NCBI RefSeq assembly: GCF_000730285.1 | Contig: NZ_CP007174.1 | Location: 248,001-312,000 of the forward strand | DNA length: 64,000 bases | Direction of reading: 5' to 3' | Source: Candidatus Nitrososphaera evergladensis SR1 | Lineage (GTDB): Archaea > Thermoproteota > Nitrososphaeria > Nitrososphaerales > Nitrososphaeraceae | Shown: piece after piece, positions 1 to 8,687 of the stretch | Position numbering within the stretch: the stretch's first letter is position 1 | Layout of the letters: each line of letters begins with the position of its first letter | Position numbers and translations under genes: made by a program | The notes under the pieces: generated by a model | Databases searched by the model: none | What the model saw: only the letters and a program-made list of their open reading frames with translations | What the model was told of the DNA's origin: nothing

Positions 1-122
1 TGATGACGACTAGGAGGAGCCCCTCTTCCCCCCACCTCTCTGTCTCCCCACCTTTTTCTTGACTTCATCCTAACACAATAATTGCGACGAGAAAGAAAAG
101 AATAATCTCACACACGTGAGGC

Positions 123-1880
123 ATGTTGGACAACAATAACAACAACAATAACAATAATCATAAAGCGCAGAAACATTCGCCGGATCTAGAAATACTAAAG
201 CAGCAGTATCTTTTGGCCTTGCAACCACCTTCCATGTCTAAGATCCAAAAGGATCTACAGGCTAGCGCTGTTGAAATTGATGGTAGCCGCCGATACCTGG
301 CCGCGACAGGAGGTGGTGCCATGGCTTCGCAAATTCTACCCGAGCCTGCCCACTATATCCCAATTGACTCGACCGGAGTGGGCTGCTTTCCCTGGTACTG
401 GCAGCTTCCAGACGGATTCAACAAACTGACATATGATTATCTTGATAATGTAGTGCGCACGACAGAGCAGGGACTTTTGGCCCTGAGCCCCTCATTTTCG
501 ACAAGATATCTTGACCTTCTCAATACTATCGACTATGTGTGGTCCACGAAAGAAGTAAAAGAGCTTGAAGGTCTGATAGGAGAAATCCATTCTCTTGAAC
601 AAGAAATCGTTTCCAAGTACGAAGATGACGGTGACAATAATAGTAATAATAGCGGCGGCGGATTTGGAGAAATAATCTACGAGGCTGAACTTGAAGAGGC
701 CGCCAAGGAAATGCGCTTGCCCGTCATGACCAAAATCGCTTATGTTTTGAACTATAAACTGGGCTATGTCTGGAGTGGAAGAAGGTCTCAAAAGTTGGCG
801 CCAATGAACTCAAAGGATCTCTACGAAACGACCGATCTATCGCCTCTGTTCCTGCAGGCGCCTCCAAGGGCCTTGGACATTTTTTCTAAACCTCTTGCAA
901 ACCTCTTTCAATTGTACAGAAAATGGGCTTCTACCTTAGGTTGCCTGTGCGAGAAATCCTCTCTTGTTCAGCTTGCCCTGCAAAATAACTGCAGACCAAA
1001 GCTGGGGAATGGGGGCATCGTGATAGTTCATCCTGATGGAAACAAATCCATCTCGGTTGGATACAGGGTACTCCAGCCTGTGAACCAGGTCGCCAAATCT
1101 CTAAATGATCCGGCCAACACCTTGGAAATGCAGATTTCAGTCGAAGAGCTGAACGCGGAAGGAGGGGAAGTAAAGGTGAGCGTGAACAAAAAGCCGCCGC
1201 TAATAGTCCCTGGGCCTATAATGCAGCTGGAATTCCGTGAACACAATCGCATATATCACACGTTTTCATTTGACGGCACCTGCTCTCAGGCCATCATAAA
1301 AAAGACATTCTTTGGCCCGACTGTCATAGACGTTCAACCCTTCGTTTTCAAGCCAGAATCACAAAGCGGCTGGCTCTATCTTGAGCCTATTAGAAAGGCT
1401 GTGGAAAATCTGAAAGCCGGTGACGATGACGATAATGATAATGATAATGACAAAGAAGGATATAGGTTTGTTCTTCCACCCGCTTGCGATTTTAACCCGG
1501 GCGGTGATTTTGGACTCATTGGTTCGCTGTTCGTCTGTCGGGAAATCACAATCGAAATCATGTACCCCCAGGGAGATCTCAAATCACTTAGTTCCAGTTT
1601 CCCAACCGACGCCGCAGCTGCCCTAAACGTCAACCTGTTTGGGGATATCCGCATCGGATCAAGGGGAAGACGTCCTCTTGTCGCTAGGCTGTCAAAGGAC
1701 GAACAGACAGGCGCGCCAACCATAATCCTCGCCTTGGCGCCTGAAACCGTCCCTGTGCCTCTAGCCGAGCAGCTGGCCTACGTGATCGGTGGGCGGGTCT
1801 TTTATCCCGGGGCTTTTTCTGCAGCACGCTGCCGGAAAAGCATGCAGGATCAGATGTCACCATCGTCGTCATCACAATAG
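123..1880 (+). CDS. Unknown 585-aa soluble protein with low-complexity linkers
   Basis: I do not recognise this protein. It begins with an Asn-rich tail and has two acidic Asn/Asp linkers, near residues 168-182 and 437-450, that separate three globular blocks; the C-terminus is a Ser run. No signal peptide or membrane segment is visible, so it is probably cytoplasmic. Trp and aromatic residues cluster near residue 90 (CFPWYWQLP). The ATG follows a purine-rich stretch. Amino-acid composition and length make it a real gene, but no catalytic motif stands out. It stands alone: the next gene is on the other strand. Inference only: the linkers look like the flexible Asn/Asp spacers seen in other proteins of this window, so the blocks may be independent domains. 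Confidence 0.8.
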   Translation: MLDNNNNNNNNNHKAQKHSPDLEILKQQYLLALQPPSMSKIQKDLQASAVEIDGSRRYLAATGGGAMASQILPEPAHYIPIDSTGVGCFPWYWQLPDGFNKLTYDYLDNVVRTTEQGLLALSPSFSTRYLDLLNTIDYVWSTKEVKELEGLIGEIHSLEQEIVSKYEDDGDNNSNNSGGGFGEIIYEAELEEAAKEMRLPVMTKIAYVLNYKLGYVWSGRRSQKLAPMNSKDLYETTDLSPLFLQAPPRALDIFSKPLANLFQLYRKWASTLGCLCEKSSLVQLALQNNCRPKLGNGGIVIVHPDGNKSISVGYRVLQPVNQVAKSLNDPANTLEMQISVEELNAEGGEVKVSVNKKPPLIVPGPIMQLEFREHNRIYHTFSFDGTCSQAIIKKTFFGPTVIDVQPFVFKPESQSGWLYLEPIRKAVENLKAGDDDDNDNDNDKEGYRFVLPPACDFNPGGDFGLIGSLFVCREITIEIMYPQGDLKSLSSSFPTDAAAALNVNLFGDIRIGSRGRRPLVARLSKDEQTGAPTIILALAPETVPVPLAEQLAYVIGGRVFYPGAFSAARCRKSMQDQMSPSSSSQ

Positions 1881-2054
1881 AAAATAGAATCTCGTGTCTG
1901 CTATGTGTTACTGCAAAAGGAATGCTGGTGGCAGTACAGCATCACAATTCTTTTTTTGAGACTCTATCTCTGGTTGGAAAAATACTGTTATAAAAATGCC
2001 CAAGAAAAATGGAAAAATAGGGTTTTGCGGATAGCCGTGCAAGAGCGCCGCCTG

Positions 2055-2300
2055 CTATGCTACAGTATAGCTAAGGTACTTTTTTCCTGCCCCGACTTGA
2101 TCGTTGTAGGCATCAAGCGTGGACTCAACTGCATCCTGTACCTGTGTGGCAGTAAGACCCGTCACTGTGATCCTGTATGGGTTTGCACTCCAGTTTGGTT
2201 CGTTCCAGGTTCCGCCGGCGCTTTCTTCCCAATCTTCAAGCCAAGTCTTTACTTGAATCGGAGACGGCAGGTCGACGGCCGCAATGGTTAGGGTTGGCAC
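2055..2300 (-). CDS. Small hypothetical protein (81 aa)
   Basis: An acidic small protein with no family I recognise. I chose the GTG start at 2300 because a GGTGA ribosome-binding site lies about nine bases upstream and a TATA-like GATAAATAG lies further upstream near 2338-2346; the reading frame itself opens at a TTG at 2324. The central part is rich in Trp, Glu and Asn (TWLEDWEE-like) and the end is helical (VTGLTATQVQDAVESTLDAY). No membrane segment. The overlapping plus-strand frame has an implausible composition and is left out. Confidence 0.55.
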   Translation of the reverse strand: MPTLTIAAVDLPSPIQVKTWLEDWEESAGGTWNEPNWSANPYRITVTGLTATQVQDAVESTLDAYNDQVGAGKKYLSYTVA

Positions 2301-2631
2301 GATACATTTGTCACCTGCGAGCAAGTTTTTTCTGAACTATTTATCGCTATTCGAGCCTTTTTTGTGCGCATGTATATATATTATAAAACGCATAGTGAGG
2401 TTTCTGTAAAGACGACACGCCTGTCCATGTACATTGGAATAGTCGATGAGGTGAACAGAGGTGTACGCGAATAGTGCATTAGCGGATTATGGAAGTGAAT
2501 CTCGCAAACAACACATCACAGTCCGTTTCGCCAATTGACTATTGTTTTTGTCAAAATATTTTCGATGTCGAAATATTATATTGATGCTATAGCTCTTGAA
2601 CAACCCTGCGGACGTGAATTTTTTTCTATTT
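2301..2631. other. Intergenic, promoter of the small gene only
   Basis: AT-rich spacer between two minus-strand genes. Apart from the TATA-like element and ribosome-binding site of the 81-aa gene near its left edge, I see no coding frame, repeat or strong hairpin here. Confidence 0.5.
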
Positions 2632-3669
2632 TCATATATACCTGAAGAGTCTCGCCCTGCGCAAATTCCTTTTTTCTTTTTGCAGGAGGTCTATGATCGA
2701 GTGTATGGTTGTTCTTTGTTGGAGCAGGAGTTCATAGACGAGCCAGTTTTCTTCCACGTCTTTTAGCACGTCGTCCATGTTGTTCATGCAGATCTTGGAA
2801 GCTACTATTGCCCTATCAAAGGCCTTGTGATACTTGATTGTGAGATGGTCGTATCCCTTTGTAGTAATCTGGTTTAACTGTTGACTAATGTCGTCATATT
2901 CGCATTCTTGCTGCTGTGGAGAATAGGTGTTGCTGCCTGCCATGATCATGTCATTTACCAGAATGGTATCTACAATGCTACTACTGTTATTGCCTACAAG
3001 CGATTCCTTCTTTTTTAGCTGATCTACAAGCAACCGCGCCTTTTTGATAGTCAGCCGTCGTGCAGCTATCATGTTTGCAAGCTCGGATTGTTTTTCTTTA
3101 TCCTTTATAGTCAGAATTTCTTCTGCTGCTGAAGGGAAAATTTCGTTATTTGCTATTCTGTCCCTGACATCTGTTGGGAGATCAAGAAGGGCTATGCGTT
3201 TGGATATGTACGCGCTACTTTTTCCTATCCTTGAAGCAAGCTCTGCCACACTTCCCCATCCCTTTTCTTCGACGTATCTTCTGAAACTCTCTGCTTCTTC
3301 CAGAGGAGTCATGGTCTTTCGCTGGACGTTTTCTATGAGAGCCATCTCGAACATTGCCTTGTCGTCGAGATCCAGCACATAGCAGGGAATCTTTCTCCAT
3401 CCTAGAGCCTTGCATGCCGTGAATCTGCGGTTCCCTGCGACTATCTCGTAAAAGCCGTCCTTTAGCCTGACTATGATGGGCTGAAGTAATCCTACCTCTT
3501 TGATAGATTTAGAGAGTTGCATGATTTCTTTGTCGTCATGGGGCCGCAGCAAGAGCGCGGAGAACTTGATGCTTGAAGCCTTGATGTATTGGATTAAGCC
3601 TCTCTGTTCTTCCGTATCGCCAGTGGAAGCGACGCCTGCTCCAAGATCTGTTGCATTTCTCTCATTCAA
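2632..3669 (-). CDS. parB: ParB/Spo0J-family DNA-binding protein (orphan)
   Basis: ParB proteins bind centromere-like DNA sites and, in bacteria, load partition complexes with the help of a ParA ATPase. Residues about 26-115 form the ParB N-terminal nucleotide-binding fold: SIKEVGLLQPIIV, then the signature AGNRRFTACKALGW, then MALIENVQRKTMTPLEEA. Residues about 118-210 form the helix-turn-helix DNA-binding domain (VAELASRIGKSSAYISKRIALL). The last 130 residues are a charged helical region of unknown role. The frame opens at a TTG codon. No ParA lies next to it, so it may work in nucleoid organisation or as a solo regulator, not in a classic par operon. The family call is firm; the job is inference. 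Confidence 0.93.
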   Translation of the reverse strand: MNERNATDLGAGVASTGDTEEQRGLIQYIKASSIKFSALLLRPHDDKEIMQLSKSIKEVGLLQPIIVRLKDGFYEIVAGNRRFTACKALGWRKIPCYVLDLDDKAMFEMALIENVQRKTMTPLEEAESFRRYVEEKGWGSVAELASRIGKSSAYISKRIALLDLPTDVRDRIANNEIFPSAAEEILTIKDKEKQSELANMIAARRLTIKKARLLVDQLKKKESLVGNNSSSIVDTILVNDMIMAGSNTYSPQQQECEYDDISQQLNQITTKGYDHLTIKYHKAFDRAIVASKICMNNMDDVLKDVEENWLVYELLLQQRTTIHSIIDLLQKEKRNLRRARLFRYI

Positions 3670-4015
3670 CTATATCCCAACATGGTGAAATTAATTGGTT
3701 GTTGCACAAGCACGAGATATGATATTTAAGAATGCTCGTAAGCGATAATCCAGGATTTTTCAACTTTAATCTAGCAAATACATCAAGTGAGTGCCGAGAA
3801 AGGCTGAATATTCAGAATATCGCCGAATACAGGGACGATCATAAAGGAATATTCTTAGAGAAGAGTAATATCTAATACAATTATATTTTTGACAGTCTAA
3901 TTTTAAAAATTTTTGTGGAAAAGTACTAGCCTGTAGCCTCTAGTTTCGCACGTCGTTCTCGTAATCTTCTCTCTCTCACATTCTCTGCCTTGCTTTGCAA
4001 ATACAATGTATGACT
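3670..4015. other. Intergenic, AT-rich
   Basis: Promoter region of the ParB gene plus the 3' side of the glycan operon. AT-rich with no coding frame or repeat that I can support. Confidence 0.4.
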
Positions 4016-4180
4016 CTATGCCGACCTGCACATGCGAGCCGACACTGATGACTCCCACATCTCTTCAGCTTGTGCAATGGGTAACTCGTGACTATGAATC
4101 ATGTGCCCTACAAACTGCTCGCGGCCTTCAAGCAGTATATCGCAATAGCTGCATTTTGTCGGGAGCAGGACCTGCTGCAT
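4016..4180 (-). CDS. C2H2 zinc-finger microprotein (54 aa)
   Basis: Read directly from the minus strand: an ATG frame of 54 codons with one classical zinc-finger pattern, CSYC followed by twelve residues, then His, four residues, His (GHMIHSH). C-x2-C-x12-H-x4-H is the standard spacing for binding one zinc ion, and such short single-finger proteins are known in archaea. It starts four bases after the stop of the glycosyltransferase gene, so it should be the last gene of the same operon. Role unknown; it may bind DNA or a protein and could regulate the operon. The plus-strand frame over this stretch lacks any plausible feature. Confidence 0.72.
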   Translation of the reverse strand: MQQVLLPTKCSYCDILLEGREQFVGHMIHSHELPIAQAEEMWESSVSARMCRSA

Positions 4181-4184
4181 TGCG

Positions 4185-5675
4185 TCAGCGCGTCCCCCAC
4201 TTGTTCACCTTGAAGCGCAAGAGCGCCGGAAACAGCACCCATGACAACACAAAGTTGGTCATCACGATGGTGAGCGGGTAGTACTTCCAGTTCTTGCTCG
4301 ACGCGTCACGGTACTTGTAGTCAAGGCCGATGGCGATGCCCTTGAGGAACAGGCTTGAAAGGAATGAAAGCGAGTAGTAATATTGTCCGTGCACTATGGG
4401 CGCGTAAACGAACACGGCTATCATTATGAGTGGGGAGGAGAACGTCGCCATAAAGTCTGTGTAAAAGGAAAACGTCATGAGTGGGTTGCGTTGGTGCCAG
4501 AAGAATGAGCTTACAAAAAAGTTTGTCCGGATGTAGCCTTTCTTCCACCTTTCCTGCTGCTTCAAAAACCCTCTGAATTTCTCAGGCACGTCGGTATAGA
4601 CAATGGCTGAAGCCACGTAGACCGTCTTCCACTTTTCAAGCGCGGAAGCCGTCAGCACGCGGTCTTCTGCGTCGTCGTAGCTTGCCGCCGACTCGAACAG
4701 CTGCCTTGAGATCGGCTTGCCCATTATCTCTATTATCTTTTCCTTGCCCCACTTTGAGCCTAACACGTACGAGGTCAATTCCCTGTCGTCGCTGGAATGC
4801 ATCTTTGCGCCCGCCCAATAAGCGACAAAGTCCTTGATGACATCGCGTCTGTATCCTGCAAGGCATCCTGAGCAACAAGTGACGCTGCCAAAGACGCTTT
4901 CGCTTGACTTGCCCACGTTAAATGCAAAGTCGTACCAGGCGTCCTGCACGCGGGTCAGGAGGTTCTTGTTGGCGTTCCACACCTTGACGTGGCCCACAGC
5001 GCCGCCTATCTTTGAGTCAGATTTGAAGGCACGTACCATCTCTGCTACAGCGTTTGGATCCAGCACGCTGTCAGAATCCAGAAGCAGTACGTATTCGCCC
5101 TTTGAGGCAAATATGCCACTTGCTACTGCCTTTCTCTTGCCCTCATTCTTTTTGTGTATGACCTTTAGGTTACTGTACTTGCCGGCAAGCCTGTCAAGGA
5201 TTTCCTTCGAGCCGTCCCTGCTTCCGTCGTTTACAGCCACCACCTCTATGCTTCGGTAGGTGGACTGGAAGATGGCGTCGATGACTGTCTCTATCATTTC
5301 CTTCTGGTTGTATACGGGTATGATGACAGAGACAACGTCTTGATCCTCCAACTTGCCTGTTATCGGGCTCTTGTAATGGAACCAGGCAATGTACATGCTC
5401 AGTATGGAGTTAAGCGGCAAAATATTGGAGAACACTAGCAACGCGTCGCCTGACATTATTCCAGTATAGAGCGTGAACGCCATGATGATGGACATGCCGG
5501 ATAACGTAGCTACGCGCAAAGCCCACCCCTTTCTTGTGGTTCTTATCCTGCCATCCTGGGAAACCTGCTGGAGGCAGCCTGTCTGGAACCGGGACTTGTT
5601 TGGTGTTGTCGTCGTCGACGTTGTAATAATCTTTTTATCTTCTTCTCCTTCTTCTTTTTCTTCAGACAGCGTCAA
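4185..5675 (-). CDS. Membrane GT2 glycosyltransferase, NodC/hyaluronan-synthase-like
   Basis: A processive family 2 glycosyltransferase that should polymerise a sugar from a nucleotide-sugar donor and push the chain through the membrane. Residues about 50-95 hold two membrane segments. The catalytic domain (about 110-345) shows VSVIIPVYNQKE, VNDGSRDGS, the metal-binding DSD in LLLDSDSVLD, and the acceptor-site QQERW motif near residue 385 that marks hyaluronan, chitin and cellulose synthases. Three further membrane segments follow. The ATG overlaps the stop of the upstream deacetylase gene by four bases, so the two are translationally coupled. Together with the upstream dehydrogenase this suggests synthesis of an amino-sugar or uronic-acid polymer; the exact sugar cannot be read from sequence. 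Confidence 0.92.
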   Translation of the reverse strand: MTLSEEKEEGEEDKKIITTSTTTTPNKSRFQTGCLQQVSQDGRIRTTRKGWALRVATLSGMSIIMAFTLYTGIMSGDALLVFSNILPLNSILSMYIAWFHYKSPITGKLEDQDVVSVIIPVYNQKEMIETVIDAIFQSTYRSIEVVAVNDGSRDGSKEILDRLAGKYSNLKVIHKKNEGKRKAVASGIFASKGEYVLLLDSDSVLDPNAVAEMVRAFKSDSKIGGAVGHVKVWNANKNLLTRVQDAWYDFAFNVGKSSESVFGSVTCCSGCLAGYRRDVIKDFVAYWAGAKMHSSDDRELTSYVLGSKWGKEKIIEIMGKPISRQLFESAASYDDAEDRVLTASALEKWKTVYVASAIVYTDVPEKFRGFLKQQERWKKGYIRTNFFVSSFFWHQRNPLMTFSFYTDFMATFSSPLIMIAVFVYAPIVHGQYYYSLSFLSSLFLKGIAIGLDYKYRDASSKNWKYYPLTIVMTNFVLSWVLFPALLRFKVNKWGTR

Positions 5676-6493
5676 GGTTCTCTACCCTCCCCCTCCTCTG
5701 CTTTCTCTCTCAATGTGAGCTGCATCTGCGCTAGATCCGATGCGTTGACAAACTTGGGGTCGTACTGCGCGTGATGGCCGGTCATCACCCTGTCTATGAA
5801 TTTGTCAACCTCGCTGATGGGAACCGAGTTATTGTCAAAGATGACCATGACCGGCTGCCGTGAATCCAGATTCAGGAGAGGCTCTGGACCTGCCTTTGCG
5901 CCTTCAAAGCTTGTCACATTAAAGCGCACAAAGTTGCCATCACGGTACGTATTGTAGTGGTCGCTGTAGGAAAAGTCGGCGACTATGCCGGAGCGCGACA
6001 GCATCGAGTAGATGTTCTGGTCAGTCGAGCCGTACGGCGCCCTGAAAAGCCGCGAGTCGATGTCGCCTCCGGCGCGGTCCACTGCGTCTTTGCCCTTCCT
6101 TACTTCTTCAAGCGCCTGCGTGTAATCCTGCATCAATATCAGGTTCGCATAGCTGTAGGTTTTACTGCCAACATCTATCATCATCGTCTCCTTATCGGCA
6201 GAAGAAGACGAAGAAAAAATCGCGACACACTGTGGATACTGTTCGGCGAGCTTGCCTGAGATAAAGACAGTGGCCCGCACATTGTGGCCTTCTAGGGACG
6301 CGGACAGATCGGTACACCATGCCGGAAGGTTCTGCGCGTTATCGTCGTTTATATCAAAAACGAGCATGACTGGCACTTCAGGCTTGGCGTTTTGCTGGGT
6401 AAACGCCGGGATTATAGTCACCACACTCAGCACCACCACAATGGCGGTGGTTATCATGCCCACATGTGCGGCTTTCATCTTTCCTACCGTCAC
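5672..6493 (-). CDS. NodB-like polysaccharide deacetylase homologue, degenerate active site
   Basis: Carbohydrate esterase family 4 fold, anchored outside the cell by an N-terminal membrane segment (residues about 11-33). The first CE4 motif is present as VFDINDDN in place of the usual TFDDG, followed by the typical VRATVFISGKLAEQYPQ strand-helix. The third motif is clear as FRAPYGSTDQN. I cannot find the metal-binding HxxxH motif, so zinc binding may be lost and the protein may bind the polymer without cutting acetyl groups. Eight bases separate it from the upstream dehydrogenase gene and it overlaps the downstream glycosyltransferase by four bases, giving a dehydrogenase-deacetylase-synthase operon. 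The pairing of NodB-like and NodC-like genes is well known from chitin-oligosaccharide synthesis in rhizobia. Confidence 0.85.
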   Translation of the reverse strand: MTVGKMKAAHVGMITTAIVVVLSVVTIIPAFTQQNAKPEVPVMLVFDINDDNAQNLPAWCTDLSASLEGHNVRATVFISGKLAEQYPQCVAIFSSSSSADKETMMIDVGSKTYSYANLILMQDYTQALEEVRKGKDAVDRAGGDIDSRLFRAPYGSTDQNIYSMLSRSGIVADFSYSDHYNTYRDGNFVRFNVTSFEGAKAGPEPLLNLDSRQPVMVIFDNNSVPISEVDKFIDRVMTGHHAQYDPKFVNASDLAQMQLTLREKAEEGEGREP

Positions 6494-6500
6494 AGTTCCA

Positions 6501-7406
6501 CTAGGCGCTCTGAGGAGACTTGACCTTGGCTGAGACAGCGTACACGCTATGATGCCGCCTGTACTCCTCGTCCACCTTCTTTGCCGCGTCTATGATGCTC
6601 GTATCAAGCACGTTCTTTAGCAGCCCAAGGAACATCTGGCTGTCCTTTGGAAGGCAGTGGCCGCCGATGCCTTCACGGGGCTCCAGTACTTTGATGTTCC
6701 ACTTTGTATTGATGGCTTCTCTCAGCTCTTGAAAATCTATTGCTGACCTATCGCAGAACATTTTCAGCTCTTCTGCAAAGGCTATCTCCATGAACCTGTA
6801 CGAGTTTTCAACGATCTTGCACAGCTCGGCTACTTCTACTGACTCTACAGTATGAAGAGGGATGTCCAGCAGGTTTCCGTAAAAGTGCTTTGCAGCTTCT
6901 ATGCAGCATTCCCCGCATCCGCCAATTACGCGCGTCTGGTTCACGCCATGGTCGTGCTTTTCAGGGCCAAAGTACCTGTGGGGAACGTGCACCACGTGCA
7001 TCTTGTGGCGCAGCATTTCCAGAACCTTCTCAGAGGTTCCCCTGGTTATGGTGCTATCAATGCCTACCAGCGCGCCCTGCTTGCCTTCGTACAAAAGCTG
7101 CCTTGCAATGTCAAACAATCCGTCAAGGTAAGGCTGGAACATGTCTTCCGGCCTGTGGGTGGATATGCAGATAATGTAATAGTCATAGCCGGCAAAGCTT
7201 TGCGCTCTTTTCCTTATCACTTGATCATCAACAGCACGTTGAATTGCTTTTTCGCTGATGTCGTATCCATCGACAGTCAGCCCCTTCATTGTCATGTACT
7301 CTGCGTTGCTGTAGCCTATCTGGCCAAGGCCTATGACCAAAACTTGCTTTTTGCTTGTCGAATAGTGGGCGGAGGTAGTACGGGTGGTTTTACCGTTGTT
7401 GCTCAT
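6501..7406 (-). CDS. UDP-glucose/GDP-mannose dehydrogenase-like protein, short form
   Basis: A nucleotide-sugar dehydrogenase oxidises a UDP- or GDP-hexose twice with NAD to give a uronic acid donor. The N-terminal Rossmann fold has VLVIGLGQIGYSNAEY, and the catalytic cysteine lies in GIGGHCLPKD near residue 250. The central helical domain (VAELCKIVENSYRFMEIAFAEE) is intact. At 301 residues it ends where full-length enzymes of about 430 residues begin their third, nucleotide-sugar-binding domain. Either this subfamily works without that domain or the gene is a truncated form. It is the first gene of the glycan operon and would supply or sense the oxidised sugar. Family call firm; substrate unknown. 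Confidence 0.88.
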   Translation of the reverse strand: MSNNGKTTRTTSAHYSTSKKQVLVIGLGQIGYSNAEYMTMKGLTVDGYDISEKAIQRAVDDQVIRKRAQSFAGYDYYIICISTHRPEDMFQPYLDGLFDIARQLLYEGKQGALVGIDSTITRGTSEKVLEMLRHKMHVVHVPHRYFGPEKHDHGVNQTRVIGGCGECCIEAAKHFYGNLLDIPLHTVESVEVAELCKIVENSYRFMEIAFAEELKMFCDRSAIDFQELREAINTKWNIKVLEPREGIGGHCLPKDSQMFLGLLKNVLDTSIIDAAKKVDEEYRRHHSVYAVSAKVKSPQSA

Positions 7407-8414
7407 ATGTAGATGCGAGCTGGAGTAGGTATGAATATTAGTAAAAACACTTATGCAAGACCATTATGCAGAAATTATATGGAATCGAGCTCCTGATCAG
7501 GATACAAATTTTTTTCAATTATGATCCACCTCTCCCATATGGCAAACTTTCTGCCTGAATCCATGCTATTTGAGAGGCATTAGATCTGAGATTGGATGGC
7601 AGGCCAAAGTCATAGAAAGAGCTCTTGCAGCTACCAAGATGTCATAGGAGAACTATACGATCCTAGTCCTTATGGTGGGGTGGTAGATGACAATGATGCG
7701 CATATCTATTGCCGATTCTGATGCGAACCGTTGATGCAGGTAAGGACGTGGATGGTTCAAGATCCTAAACCATAGCCGCGGCAGGCGCGATTACACCGTC
7801 AAGATTTATGTCTGGAACAGTGTCAGCGGCTCTCCAACATCTCTGTCCGAAGTTACGGCCAAGTCGTTCAGCGCTACGGCATAGGGAGCACAAAAAGGAA
7901 GAACTCGAAAGAAGAAGTGGAGAGAGAGAAAAGTCTGTCGAGTATGAAATAAGAGGCTAGCTTGCGCTACTTATTTCCCCTCTTTCTCTCTTTCTTTATC
8001 TCTCTCTCTCTCTCTCTCATCTTTTTTTTGCAAAGAATCCAAAGATTGACCATTGCAAGGAGTATTTCATTAACGAATTTTTGTGAGATATGTAGAGACC
8101 CTCCTGAACGATCCCTTTGTATCCAAGAGTCAGCAGCTTCTCTTTTCACTTCTTGCTACTACTGTCTGGCTTCTTTCCCTTTCTATCTTTGCCTAGAGAA
8201 TTTTCAGAGAGATTCCACCTTGTGCGCGGCTATCTCGGTATGACGACTTGTTTACTTGGCTGCCTGCCTGCTTGCTTCTATTCTACAGGGTTCTGGTCCG
8301 GCAATCGAAACCTTTAAAGCAACAATGACCGTTGCAATCCCTGACGGACGTCTCTATTCTTCACTAACGAAAAAAGACTTGTGACGATTTAGGCGAACGG
8401 AGTGAAAAATCAAA
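7407..8414. other. Intergenic with surface-protein remnant and CT tract
   Basis: About 1 kb without an intact gene. It holds the fragment of a secreted surface protein at 7756-7884 (listed separately) and a long CT-rich tract around 7975-8020. The remaining short frames have skewed composition and I do not call them. Confidence 0.5.
7756..7884 (+). pseudogene. C-terminal fragment of a secreted surface protein
   Basis: In the plus frame ending with the stop at 7884 the sequence reads DYTVKIYVWNSVSGSPTS followed by LSEVTAKSF. This strand pattern closely resembles the last domain of secreted thaumarchaeal proteins (a Tyr-Thr-Val strand, Val-Trp, Ser-Pro-Thr, Leu-Ser). There is no start codon or intact frame upstream, and the sequence just before Asp at 7789 appears to continue in another frame, so this is a decayed 3' end. 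The surface-protein link rests on recalled family resemblance. Confidence 0.45.
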
Positions 8415-8687
8415 ATGAAAACGGAAACAAAAACAATTACAACTATTGTAAGAGATGAGGAAAAAAATGCAGGAACAAGGATATCGAGGCACGTGCAGTT
8501 TACGCTTTGCGGCTCTTGCTTTTGGTGCGCATCCTATCTGGACGGAAGAGGGGTGGAAAAATGCCCCTCCTGCGAAAGCGGCAAGGTTGAATCATTGCCG
8601 GTCGCAGGCAATGAAATGTACACGTTTGACTATGGCACCCTCCGTGGCGTGACTGTGCGTTTTGTTCCCTCAAAACCACTCGCCTAG
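8415..8687 (+). CDS. Small zinc-ribbon protein (90 aa)
   Basis: A two-knuckle zinc ribbon: CGSCFWC near residues 32-38 and CPSC near 50-53, spaced as in zinc ribbons that bind one metal ion. The rest is a short beta-rich tail. No membrane segment or signal peptide. Stand-alone gene in a wide non-coding region. Small zinc ribbons of this type are abundant in Nitrososphaerales and may bind nucleic acid or act as protein adaptors; the exact role is unknown. Confidence 0.72.
   Translation: MKTETKTITTIVRDEEKNAGTRISRHVQFTLCGSCFWCASYLDGRGVEKCPSCESGKVESLPVAGNEMYTFDYGTLRGVTVRFVPSKPLA

Noticed and set aside
1905-2291. 128-codon plus frame opposite the 81-aa gene
   Set aside because: Composition poor (Cys/Trp/Leu-rich without pattern); the minus frame has a ribosome-binding site and TATA box.
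7962-8317. Ser/Leu/Phe-rich frames over the CT tract
   Set aside because: Produced by the CT microsatellite, which yields Ser and Leu codons in any frame.
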